A stretch of DNA of 12,217 bases from Bacillota bacterium (GTDB taxonomy: Bacteria > Bacillota > Clostridia > Lachnospirales > Lachnospiraceae), in contig JAEWSD010000009.1 in NCBI GenBank assembly GCA_023398615.1, positions 1-12,217 on the forward strand. Reading direction: 5' to 3'. Below the pieces are notes generated by a model. That model did no database searches. It saw nothing but the letters and a program-made list of their open reading frames with translations, and was not told where the DNA came from. Both the position numbers and the translations under genes were made by a program. Shown piece by piece: positions 1 through 6,078 of this stretch (position 1 is the stretch's first letter; the number at the start of each line of letters is the position of its first letter).

Positions 1-80
1 TCGCTGGACATGGTCTTGCGAATAAATCAGCAAAATATCTAATACATTAGTATTTTGATTGTCTGATTAAATAATTTTTT

Positions 81-165
81 GCAGTCGTGGCGGAATTGGC
101 ATACGCGCTAGACTAAGGATCTAGTGAGCATTGCGCTCGTACGGGTTCAAGTCCCGTCGACTGCA
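81..165 (+). tRNA. tRNA-Leu, anticodon AAG
   Basis: A complete 85-nt class II cloverleaf can be read. The 7-bp acceptor stem is GCAGTCG (81-87) with CGACTGC (158-164), and the discriminator is A165. The anticodon loop CTAAGGA puts the anticodon AAG at 115-117. The long variable arm folds as GAGC/GCTC, and the T arm is CGGG-TTCAAGT-CCCG. The long variable arm and the anticodon both fit leucine. An A at position 34 would be expected to be deaminated to inosine by TadA to read CUU and CUC codons; that is family knowledge and cannot be seen here. CCA is not encoded (the next bases are TCT), so it must be added after transcription. A hairpin follows at 190. Confidence 0.96.
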
Positions 166-189
166 TCTGTCGAATGTTTATGACGATAG

Positions 190-220
190 ATAGGAGTAGT
201 AATTGAGCTACTCCTATTTT
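190..220 (+). terminator. Rho-independent terminator of the tRNA-Leu gene
   Basis: A perfect 10-bp stem, ATAGGAGTAG (190-199) with CTACTCCTAT (208-217), has an 8-nt loop and is followed by TTT and a T-rich tract. It lies 25 bases after the tRNA 3' end. The stem is AT-rich and the U tract is interrupted, so efficiency may be moderate. Confidence 0.75.
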
Positions 221-359
221 GCTATTCTCTTTTTTGCGGAATCGTTCAACGGCTATACATTAAAAAAGGCACTATTTAATATTGCAACCAATAGTTACGG
301 GGATAGTTGCTAGAAATGTTCTGGTATTCCGGGTATTATACTGATATGGAGGTGGTCAT

Positions 360-959
360 ATGGAAATGAATGAGAAGATAAAAGAATTGAGAACCGAGAT
401 GAATATCTCACAAGAAAAACTCGCAGAACTGTTGGAAGTTAGCCGCCAGGCTGTTGCAAAATGGGAATCCGGCAAAGCACTCCCGGATACGAAACACCTG
501 ATAAAATTATCACAAATATTCAATATTCCGGTCGAAGATATGACCACCGTAAACCCTTCCAACACTTATGTAATCGAAGGGAACGAAATCTGCAGTTTTT
601 GCGGAAAGCCGGCTAAATTTTATCATGATAAATTCTTATCAGAAAAATATTGCTCTCCCAAGTGTCAACAATTACATGAAATAGCCTTGCAAAAAATTAA
701 AAAGAATATGAAATGGTTTATACTGGGCATAGTTATTTCTTCAGCAATGTTGTTATTATGCGCTTTCCTGAGTACACCATTTGATAAAAAATATTTAGCC
801 GGCGGCGGAATACTGCTTTTAGGTATTACTCTTATTCTTTTTCCTTTTTGTACGCCAGAGTCATACAAGCGTTATGGATATGAAAAGACTACGAAAATCG
901 GTCGTTTCATTGGTTTTTTAACGGAGCTGTTTGGACTATTCATTTTAATCATCGGGTGA
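360..959 (+). CDS. XRE-family regulator with four-Cys cluster and C-terminal membrane domain
   Basis: The protein has 199 aa. Residues 5-60 form a Cro/C1-type helix-turn-helix (ISQEKLAELLEVSRQAVAKWE, the most conserved block of this family), so DNA binding is expected. Residues 76-104 hold CxxC (C78, C81) and CxxxC (C98, C102), a likely zinc-binding knuckle. Three hydrophobic segments follow at about 115-137, 142-163 and 178-199, so the regulator is probably anchored in the inner face of the membrane. GGAGG at 348-352, 7 nt before ATG360, supports this start; a second ATG at 366 would be too far from it. The target is unknown. The palindromic operator just downstream (989-1015) is a candidate, but nothing links the two beyond adjacency. 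No signal input can be deduced; the Cys cluster suggests a metal or redox role, or a purely structural one. Confidence 0.88.
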   Translation: MEMNEKIKELRTEMNISQEKLAELLEVSRQAVAKWESGKALPDTKHLIKLSQIFNIPVEDMTTVNPSNTYVIEGNEICSFCGKPAKFYHDKFLSEKYCSPKCQQLHEIALQKIKKNMKWFILGIVISSAMLLLCAFLSTPFDKKYLAGGGILLLGITLILFPFCTPESYKRYGYEKTTKIGRFIGFLTELFGLFILIIG

Positions 960-988
960 GGAATTACAATTCCGATTGGAGCAACAAG

Positions 989-1039
989 ATCATGAACATG
1001 CTTTATGTTCATGATATAATGAAAAAAATATGTTCGTGA
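989..1039 (+). promoter_or_regulatory. DinB-gene promoter overlapped by a perfect palindromic operator
   Basis: ATCATGAACAT (989-999) and ATGTTCATGAT (1005-1015) are perfect 11-bp inverted arms with a 5-nt centre. The last base of the right arm is the first of a consensus -10 TATAAT (1015-1020). No good -35 is present (ATGAAC at 17-bp spacing), which suggests a weak or activator-dependent promoter. A third near-copy of the half-site, ATGTTCGTGA (1030-1039), lies 25 bp downstream of the right arm and overlaps the ribosome binding site. The arrangement fits repressor binding over the promoter. The hairpin has no U tract on either strand, so it is unlikely to be a terminator. Confidence 0.6.
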
Positions 1040-1050
1040 GGAGGTTATGC

Positions 1051-1563
1051 ATGAGAAGAACGGTTACAGAGGCTCTGCGAAATCAATTTGATTCCACATT
1101 TCACATGGCAAGTGTGCTTGTCGGGATTTGTCCGGAAGAAGTCTGGGCTGCATCTTACAATGAAGTTCCTTTTTGGCAGCAGGTTTTTCACTATGTGTAT
1201 TTTATTGATTTCTGGATGCGTGAAAGATATGATGACAGTGAATGGCATACCATGATTTTTGATAATGCTTATACTACCGACTTGTATGCAGACAGTTATG
1301 AGGGATTGTTTATTTCAAAAGAAAAAATGACGGCATATCTTGACGCAATTCAAGCAAAAACCACTCGGATATTTAATAGCCTCAATGATGAAATGCTGAA
1401 CATTTCGGTTTATAATAATGACCCCCGGTATACTTATACGGATGTGATTCTCGGACAAATAAGGCATATCATGTATAATATCGGTTATCTCAATGGTATC
1501 TTACGAGAGTTGGGGCTGCCGGAATCAGATTGGTATGCTTACAATGAGCCGGAAGGTTCTTAA
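1051..1563 (+). CDS. DinB superfamily protein
   Basis: The protein has 170 aa from ATG1051. GGAGG at 1040-1044, 6 nt upstream, decides this start; the in-frame ATG at 1030 lies before that ribosome binding site and would only add seven residues. The protein looks like a four-helix DinB/YfiT-type protein: an N-terminal helix with H18, a central segment around H47 (FWQQVFHYVYFIDFW) and a C-terminal RHIMYNIGYLNG segment with H139. These three histidines are the likely metal ligands. The family includes thiol-dependent transferases (bacillithiol or mycothiol type) and many members of unknown activity, so no substrate is proposed. It stands alone between the XRE gene and a terminator, with its own palindrome-bearing promoter. 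Confidence 0.85.
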   Translation: MRRTVTEALRNQFDSTFHMASVLVGICPEEVWAASYNEVPFWQQVFHYVYFIDFWMRERYDDSEWHTMIFDNAYTTDLYADSYEGLFISKEKMTAYLDAIQAKTTRIFNSLNDEMLNISVYNNDPRYTYTDVILGQIRHIMYNIGYLNGILRELGLPESDWYAYNEPEGS

Positions 1564-1579
1564 CCAAAACTTTTTCTTA

Positions 1580-1619
1580 GGGCTCCGGAATTTGCTTTCA
1601 CTCCGGAACCCTTCTTTTA
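1580..1619 (+). terminator. Rho-independent terminator after the DinB gene
   Basis: GGG-c-TCCGGA (1580-1589) pairs with TCCGGA-a-CCC (1602-1611), with one internal C/A mismatch and a 12-nt loop, followed by TTCTTTTAT. The minus-strand reading lacks a U tract, so this mainly serves the plus-strand gene. The convergent minus-strand gene ends at 1647. Confidence 0.75.
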
Positions 1620-1646
1620 TGTATATCACACTAATACACTGATATG

Positions 1647-2933
1647 CTATTTAGGAAGCATCGTTTTTTCAACAAAGTATTGATAAATTTTTCTGGTGAT
1701 TTCTCTACCGTAATGCAGTCCGTCCTTCTTGCCGTCTATTTTGGTGACCCATAAATTCTTAGAGGTAGCTGCCTTGTCATTCCCTTTAATTCCGATTACA
1801 GTGTTGGTAGGAATCCACGTTACACCATCATTTAAACCTTCCTTCAAGTTATAATTGAACTCCTTAATCCCTTTTATTTTATATCCGGTACTCAGTTGAG
1901 TCACATTCGATTTCAGCTTCTTTCCATAATACGCTTGGATTAAGTTGGCATCAACATAACCCACCTCCGCAACATATACCTTGCAGTCTTTCCACTTACC
2001 GGCGGCCAGGCTGTTAATTTTATCCGAATAATATATCCAGGGGTTACCGCCTAATTTATCCGAATTATAATCATTCACACCCAACCAGATCAGGATGGTA
2101 TCTCCCGGCTTTTTGATACTGTTTACTTCTCCCACGGCAGTTTTGCAGAACCAATCATAGCCTTGTCCCTCTTTACAGATAAACTCGGTATTTACATTCG
2201 TTAACACCCATTTACTCATATTATTTGTTCTGGAATCACCCACGATAATTAACTTGTTGTCCGAATAATCCGATATGTCCGTGTTGTTTGCATCATCACC
2301 GCTGTTTTCGTCCGGTTCGGTATCCGTAAAGAATTTGTTCCCGCTGGAATCTGTTACATCCTTAAGTGCGGGTACATCCGCGATTGCATCGTAATTACTG
2401 TAACATAAAATTCCTTTGTAGCCTGCCTTTTTGTAATCATTTGCAATGGATGCCGAATAGTATTTACAGTGCAGTAATGTGCTCAGTGACTTGAAATGGC
2501 ATAGATTGCTTTTATTCTTAACACTGCTGTACGGCGGGTATACGGTTATCCTGCCGATGGAGGCCGAACTGCTGCATTGAAAGGAATAAGTCGTATTATT
2601 CTTAACATATGTATTTTTGCGAAACTGGCTTTTTTGTATGGTAAAACTGGCATCCTTATTTATCTTATAGGAAAACCCTATGGCTTCGGAAATAGATTTT
2701 GCTTTTACCATAATATTTCCCTGCGGCGATTCCTCCGTCAGATTCTCATAAGCGGTCCAGCTGTGATCACGGTTTTGCACAAGTACCAGATATCTGCTTT
2801 CTTTTGCAGCCGCCTTTGCCGGAAACGGTATAAAGGTCGCTAAGATAATGATAGCCAGCAGTCTCCAAACTGCCTTGTTTTTCACCGTTTTCCTCATCAC
2901 TTGCTTCCAGAACATTGCATTTTTTCTCATCAT
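1647..2933 (-). CDS. Secreted SGNH/GDSL hydrolase-like protein
   Basis: The protein has 428 aa. A basic N terminus (1-24) and hydrophobic core (about 25-37) ending in PAKAAA give a Sec signal peptide with cleavage near residues 41-43. Residues 46-185 resemble the copper-amine-oxidase N-terminal-like or cell-surface domains common in clostridia; no specific ligand can be named. A D/N-rich linker spans about 203-226. The C-terminal domain has the SGNH blocks: GDSR (232-235, nucleophile S234), a Gly in EGQGYDW (256-261), GVND (285-288, N287) and DGLHY (404-408, D404 and H407). Esterase or deacetylase action on extracellular glycans or cell-wall polymers is an inference. The start ATG (2933-2931) overlaps the upstream gene's TGA by 4 nt and has GGAGAG 8 nt before it, so the two are co-translated. 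Confidence 0.85.
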   Translation of the reverse strand: MMRKNAMFWKQVMRKTVKNKAVWRLLAIIILATFIPFPAKAAAKESRYLVLVQNRDHSWTAYENLTEESPQGNIMVKAKSISEAIGFSYKINKDASFTIQKSQFRKNTYVKNNTTYSFQCSSSASIGRITVYPPYSSVKNKSNLCHFKSLSTLLHCKYYSASIANDYKKAGYKGILCYSNYDAIADVPALKDVTDSSGNKFFTDTEPDENSGDDANNTDISDYSDNKLIIVGDSRTNNMSKWVLTNVNTEFICKEGQGYDWFCKTAVGEVNSIKKPGDTILIWLGVNDYNSDKLGGNPWIYYSDKINSLAAGKWKDCKVYVAEVGYVDANLIQAYYGKKLKSNVTQLSTGYKIKGIKEFNYNLKEGLNDGVTWIPTNTVIGIKGNDKAATSKNLWVTKIDGKKDGLHYGREITRKIYQYFVEKTMLPK

Positions 2934-3826
2934 ATAATTTTCTCTCCGTCAAATAAAAATATTCCGTATCCGGTTCCGGTTTTCCCCCCTTTTTCCAGAT
3001 GCTCCGCGTATGCCCTCTGCAAGGAAGTTTCCCGGGATAAATCCTCCGGGGCCTTCTTAAAATCGCTGCCGAATACCCGCCATGCATCTTCAAAGCTTTC
3101 CCTGGTAAAGCCTTCAATATAGGAGAAGTCGTTCATGAATCCCCGGATATTCAGTCGTTCGGGCAGAAATTCCCTGTGGCCCGGATATAGCAGCCAGGAA
3201 TCACATACCATCGGTATCGGCTTTCCATTAAAGTCTCCCTTATAGAATTCATAAGCCTTCCGGTAGGAATCCAGCCGTATATCCCAGGTAAACGCTCCGC
3301 AGGACGGAATATGCATGTTAATGACCCTGTCTCCTTTCCGTACCGTAATCCCGCCTTTCTTAAACTCTTCCAGCTTGAATTCCTCATATTCATATTGCAT
3401 ACGTCCAAGAGCAAAGCGGGTCATCTCATAGAAGCCGGGATACCAGCTCCTTACAAAATTCCCCCAAATATCATAGACTTGCTTACATTCGTTAAGCTTA
3501 TAGGTAAGATCTTTCATAGTATCCAGGAAAAGCTGCTCCGGCAGCCCTTTCCCCTGATAATGCCCGTATAACGGTTCCGTACACAGGAGTAAAAGCAGCA
3601 TTGACATGGTATATTCATGTATGCCCATATCCTCCGCTAACCTATCGGTATCTTCAAACGCTTTCCCATATTCCTTTTCCATAAATAAATGTACGAGTTC
3701 CTTCATACGTTCCGTAAATGCGGAATCTTTTACTATACGCTGATATAATTCAAGAAATACTCCTTCGGCTTCCTCCGGAAATTCAATTTTTTTCATTAAA
3801 TTTACTAAGAATACTTGACTATTCAT
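2930..3826 (-). CDS. Acyltransferase domain-containing protein (NAT_N/GNAT_C-like)
   Basis: The protein has 298 aa, with no signal peptide or membrane helix, so it is cytoplasmic. The helical N-terminal half (1-150) and a C-terminal half with VINMHIPSCGAFTWD, LDSYRKAYEFY and MVCDSWLLYPGH fit the family annotated as acyltransferase with a GNAT-related C-terminal domain. I recognise it from these conserved blocks, not from a search. GAGAGGA at 3835-3841, 8 nt upstream, supports ATG3826; the internal ATG at codon 11 has no such site. The gene is first in an operon with the secreted SGNH protein, which suggests related acyl-group chemistry, but the acceptor and donor are unknown. The promoter at 3946-3974 gives a 5' UTR of about 110 nt that includes one arm of the inverted repeat. 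Confidence 0.75.
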   Translation of the reverse strand: MNSQVFLVNLMKKIEFPEEAEGVFLELYQRIVKDSAFTERMKELVHLFMEKEYGKAFEDTDRLAEDMGIHEYTMSMLLLLLCTEPLYGHYQGKGLPEQLFLDTMKDLTYKLNECKQVYDIWGNFVRSWYPGFYEMTRFALGRMQYEYEEFKLEEFKKGGITVRKGDRVINMHIPSCGAFTWDIRLDSYRKAYEFYKGDFNGKPIPMVCDSWLLYPGHREFLPERLNIRGFMNDFSYIEGFTRESFEDAWRVFGSDFKKAPEDLSRETSLQRAYAEHLEKGGKTGTGYGIFLFDGEKII

Positions 3827-3851
3827 TCAATCTGTCCTCTCTAACAATTTC

Positions 3852-3934
3852 GTTACTATTCAGCCTTACGGCTTCATAGCAACTTCGCATCACTCACAAA
3901 AAACACCTCGCGGTACCATAGGCTGAACTGTTAC
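3852..3934. repeat. Putative small palindromic repeat element with terminal inverted repeats
   Basis: The 83-bp segment begins GTTACTATTCAGCC and ends GGCTGAACTGTTAC. These ends are imperfect inverted copies of each other (11 of 14 bases match). An internal hairpin AGCC-TTAC-GGCT (3862-3873) lies inside a larger stem, GTTACTAT (3852-3859) with ATAGCAAC (3875-3882). The layout is that of a REP- or MITE-like unit. It lies in the 5' UTR of the acyltransferase operon. No transposase and no clear target duplication are visible. Confidence 0.45.
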
Positions 3935-4047
3935 AATTTCTCCCTATTATAGCATAAAGTATTGTAAAATTCAATGTTTTCGACTTCCATTGAAGCGGCA
4001 TAGTAACAGTTCCGCCTATGGTACCACGAGGCGTTTTTTGTGAGTGA
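3890..4047. repeat. 45-bp imperfect inverted repeat pair flanking a promoter
   Basis: The left arm (3890-3934) and right arm (4003-4047) are inverted copies with 3 mismatches in 45 bp, separated by 68 bp. Weaker similarity continues outwards (ACTTCGC at 3882-3888 against GCGAAAGT at 4054-4061) with a 5-base indel. In minus-strand RNA two of the three mismatches become G-U wobbles. The spacer contains the full acyltransferase promoter. It could be an invertible promoter segment, two inverted copies of a repeat family, or a structural element; the sequence alone does not decide. Confidence 0.85.
3946..3974 (-). promoter_or_regulatory. Sigma-A-type promoter of the acyltransferase/SGNH operon
   Basis: On the minus strand, -35 TTGAAT (3974-3969), a 17-bp spacer and -10 TATAAT (3951-3946), with an extended TGC just before the -10. 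Transcription would start near 3939 and pass through the left repeat arm before the acyltransferase start at 3826. Confidence 0.75.
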
Positions 4048-4063
4048 AGCAAAGCGAAAGTCC

Positions 4064-4100
4064 TTGACTTTACCGTGCGGTGGATGGTTTATAATATAAT
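4064..4100 (+). promoter_or_regulatory. MerR-type long-spacer promoter of the GyrI-like gene
   Basis: -35 TTGACT (4064-4069) and -10 TATAAT (4090-4095) are 20 bp apart, too far for unaided sigma-A but typical of MerR-family activated promoters. The spacer holds a dyad, ACCG-TG-CGGT (4072-4081). A TTTATA hexamer at 18-bp spacing (4088-4093) is an alternative -10. No MerR gene is in the window, so control is inferred from layout only. Confidence 0.55.
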
Positions 4101-4168
4101 TACCAACTAATCATGAATTTACAAACACAGAAAGATAGCTGTCCGCGAAGAAGGAAAGGTGAACAAAT

Positions 4169-4846
4169 ATGGATACCAATTACAAAAGGGATTATAAGAA
4201 GGAATATAAGGATTTATGTTTTCCGAAAGGAAAGCCGAATATTATTGATGTGCCTGAAATGAATTTCATTATGATTGACGGAAAGGGGAATCCGAACATA
4301 CCGGATGGTGAATATCAAAAGGCAGTTAAAGTATTATATGCGTTATCATGGACAATTAAAATGAGTAAGATGGGTAATCGCCCTGACGGCTATTTTGAAT
4401 ATGTCATGTCTCCGTTGGAAGGGCTCTGGTGGCTGAATGATGATTCCAGCATGAATTTTACCGAGAAGGATAAATATTGCTGGACTTCCATGATACGCCA
4501 GCCGGAATTCGTTACACCGGAGATATTTGACTGGGCCCTCGGAGAAGTTGCCGTAAAAAAGCCCCTGCTTGATACGTCCAAAGCCAGGCTGGAGGCTTTT
4601 TCCGAAGGTCTTTGCGTACAAATGATGCATGTCGGGCCTTTCGACGACGAGTGGAAAACCACCGTCGTCATCGATGCTTTTATAGCGGAAAATAATCTTT
4701 TAAATGCTATCTCCGATGTTCAGGCAGACGGGAAGATCCGCAGACATCATGAAATCTATATGAACGATGCCAGAAAAGTCAATCCGCTCAAGATGAATAC
4801 CATATTGCGTCATCCGGTAAAGCAAACAAAAGTCCCGGCCAATTAA
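4169..4846 (+). CDS. GyrI-like small-molecule-binding domain protein
   Basis: The protein has 225 aa, is soluble and has no signal peptide. Family-typical blocks are FIMIDGKGNPN near residue 32, KAVKVLYALSWTIKM near 53, GYFEYVMSPLEGLWW near 75, MIRQPEFVTPEIF near 110, GLCVQMMHVGPFDDE near 150 and a C-terminal RRHHEIYMND segment. This is the stand-alone GyrI-like (SOUL/effector-binding fold) family, whose members bind hydrophobic or drug-like molecules and some of which hydrolyse them; the ligand here is unknown. An AAGGT-type site at 4156-4160, 8 nt upstream, supports ATG4169. The MerR-type promoter fits, since GyrI-like domains are often effector-binding partners of MerR-type regulation. The stop codon lies inside the loop of the shared terminator. 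Confidence 0.88.
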   Translation: MDTNYKRDYKKEYKDLCFPKGKPNIIDVPEMNFIMIDGKGNPNIPDGEYQKAVKVLYALSWTIKMSKMGNRPDGYFEYVMSPLEGLWWLNDDSSMNFTEKDKYCWTSMIRQPEFVTPEIFDWALGEVAVKKPLLDTSKARLEAFSEGLCVQMMHVGPFDDEWKTTVVIDAFIAENNLLNAISDVQADGKIRRHHEIYMNDARKVNPLKMNTILRHPVKQTKVPAN

Positions 4847-4860
4847 GGCCGGGATATTTA
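4833..4860. terminator. Bidirectional terminator between the GyrI-like gene and rplT
   Basis: The perfect 8-bp GC-rich stem TCCCGGCC (4833-4840) with GGCCGGGA (4847-4854) has a 6-nt loop. On the plus strand it is followed by TATTTATTA; on the minus strand by CTTTTGTTTGCTTT, a better U tract. The TAA of the GyrI-like gene (4844-4846) sits in the loop, so the hairpin partly overlaps its last codons. rplT ends at 4868 on the opposite strand. Confidence 0.85.
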
Positions 4861-4867
4861 TTAGATT

Positions 4868-5224
4868 TTAAGCAATTTTTGATTTTGCAAGCTCGGCCAA
4901 AGTAGTGAAGCCCGTGGGATCATTAATAGCCAGGTCGGATAACATCTTTCTGTTAACCTCTACACCTGCAACCTTTAAACCGTACATAAGCTTACTGTAA
5001 GATATTCCGTTCATTCTGGCCGCAGCATTGATTCTTGCAATCCACAATTGTCTGAACTGTCTCTTTCTCTGTTTTCTGCCTGCAAAGGAAGATGTTAATG
5101 CTCTCATTACAGATTGTTTTGCAACTCTATATTGTTTTGATCTGGCTCCTCTGTATCCTTTCGCCAGCTTTAATACTTTATTATGTCTTTTCTTCGCGTT
5201 CAATCCGCCTTTAACTCTTGCCAT
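4868..5224 (-). CDS. rplT: 50S ribosomal protein L20
   Basis: The protein has 118 aa, the usual L20 length. It begins MARVKGGLNAKKRHNKVLK and continues with the family's arginine- and lysine-rich N-terminal extension, then RQLWIARINAAARMNG and the C-terminal globular domain. L20 binds 23S rRNA early in large-subunit assembly and in many bacteria also represses its own operon through the mRNA leader. It is the last gene of infC-rpmI-rplT. AAAGGAGGG lies ahead of the ATG. The shared hairpin at 4833-4854 ends the transcript. Confidence 0.98.
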   Translation of the reverse strand: MARVKGGLNAKKRHNKVLKLAKGYRGARSKQYRVAKQSVMRALTSSFAGRKQRKRQFRQLWIARINAAARMNGISYSKLMYGLKVAGVEVNRKMLSDLAINDPTGFTTLAELAKSKIA

Positions 5225-5253
5225 GTTCTATTTCCCTCCTTTTTGCCGGTATC

Positions 5254-5451
5254 CTACAGGTACGGCATAATTTTCTTCATATTCTTAACTTTAGTATGAT
5301 CCAATAAGGTAGCTTTTCTAAGATTTCTTTTTCTCTTTGTCGATTTCTTTGTTAAAATATGAGATTTATAAGCTTTCATTCTTTTTAACTGTCCTGTACC
5401 TGTTTTCTTGAAACGCTTTGCTGCTGATCTGCTTGTTTTAATCTTAGGCAT
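5254..5451 (-). CDS. rpmI: 50S ribosomal protein L35
   Basis: The protein has 65 aa, full length for L35, and is highly basic, starting MPKIKTSRSAAKRFKKTGTG. It is a large-subunit protein. It lies between infC and rplT in the conserved order, 29 nt before rplT. AAGGAGG, about 8 nt upstream of the ATG, sets the start. The 120-bp gap to infC holds an AT-rich dyad (TTACAAA at 5547-5553 with TTTGTAA at 5558-5564) but no convincing promoter or terminator. Confidence 0.97.
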   Translation of the reverse strand: MPKIKTSRSAAKRFKKTGTGQLKRMKAYKSHILTKKSTKRKRNLRKATLLDHTKVKNMKKIMPYL

Positions 5452-5571
5452 GATATTTCCTCCTTAAATTATGATGCAATTAAATTTTCCATAACGGCCA
5501 TTCCCGCAAGGTTGTCCAATTGTCTTATTTTTATTATTATGACACCTTACAAATGATTTTGTAAAATGTTA

Positions 5572-6078
5572 TTAACGCTTCTCGGTCAAAAACATAATCA
5601 TGCTTCTGCCTTCCAATTTTGCCGGTTTCTCAACGGTTGCAACATCCTCAAGCTTTGCAAAAAATTCATCTAAAATCTGTTTATTGGATGACATATGAGC
5701 CATCTCTCTGCCACGGAAACGAAGGGCTACCTTAACCTTATCACCTTTCATGATAAATTTTCTTGCCTGGCTTGCCTTGGTATTCAGATCATTATCATCA
5801 ATGTTTGGCGACAGGCGGATTTCTTTTACTTCGGTAACTTTTTGTTTCTTCTTAGCTTCCTTTTCCTTCCTCGCCAGTTCATATCTGTACTTGCCGTAAT
5901 CGATAATCTTACATACCGGTGGCTTTGCGGTCGGAGCAATTTTTACCAGATCAAGATTTGCATCCTTCGCAAGCTTCATAGCATCCTTCGAGGACATTAT
6001 GCCAAGCTGTTCGCCTTCCTCTCCGATTAAACGGATTTCTTTGTCTCTAATTTGCTCATTAATCATTAATTCGCTAAT
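5572..6078 (-). CDS. infC: Translation initiation factor IF-3, ATT start codon
   Basis: The protein has 168 aa from ATT6078, or 164 from the ATG at 6066. The N-terminal domain (INEQIRDKEIRLIG, through KPPVCKIIDYGKYRYE), a lysine-rich linker and the C-terminal domain (EIRLSPNID, KVALRFRGREMAH) are all present. IF3 binds the 30S subunit, blocks early 50S joining and checks start codons. GGAGGTG at 6092-6086 is 7 nt from ATT (6078-6076) but 19 nt from the ATG, so ATT-AGC-GAA-TTA-ATG is the likely start. IF3 genes commonly use AUU as an autoregulatory start, since IF3 rejects non-standard initiation codons. First gene of the operon, preceded by an attenuator leader. Confidence 0.95.
   Translation of the reverse strand: MSELMINEQIRDKEIRLIGEEGEQLGIMSSKDAMKLAKDANLDLVKIAPTAKPPVCKIIDYGKYRYELARKEKEAKKKQKVTEVKEIRLSPNIDDNDLNTKASQARKFIMKGDKVKVALRFRGREMAHMSSNKQILDEFFAKLEDVATVEKPAKLEGRSMIMFLTEKR

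Noticed and set aside
1..80. Possible 3' end of an upstream gene before the tRNA
   Set aside because: All three forward frames stop within about 50 bases and none gives recognisable residues; too short to call.
166..359. Promoter for the XRE gene
   Set aside because: A TATTAT or TATACT -10 near 334-342 exists, but no acceptable -35 lies 16-19 bp upstream.
960..973. GGAATT-ac-AATTCC dyad after the XRE gene
   Set aside because: The 2-nt centre and short AT-rich arms make a poor hairpin and no U tract follows; probably chance.
1030..1050. Upstream in-frame ATG for the DinB-family gene
   Set aside because: The GGAGG ribosome binding site lies inside this extension, so translation starts at 1051.
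5547..5564. TTACAAA/TTTGTAA hairpin between infC and rpmI
   Set aside because: AT-only stem without a following U run; neither a terminator nor a recognised L20 site can be supported.
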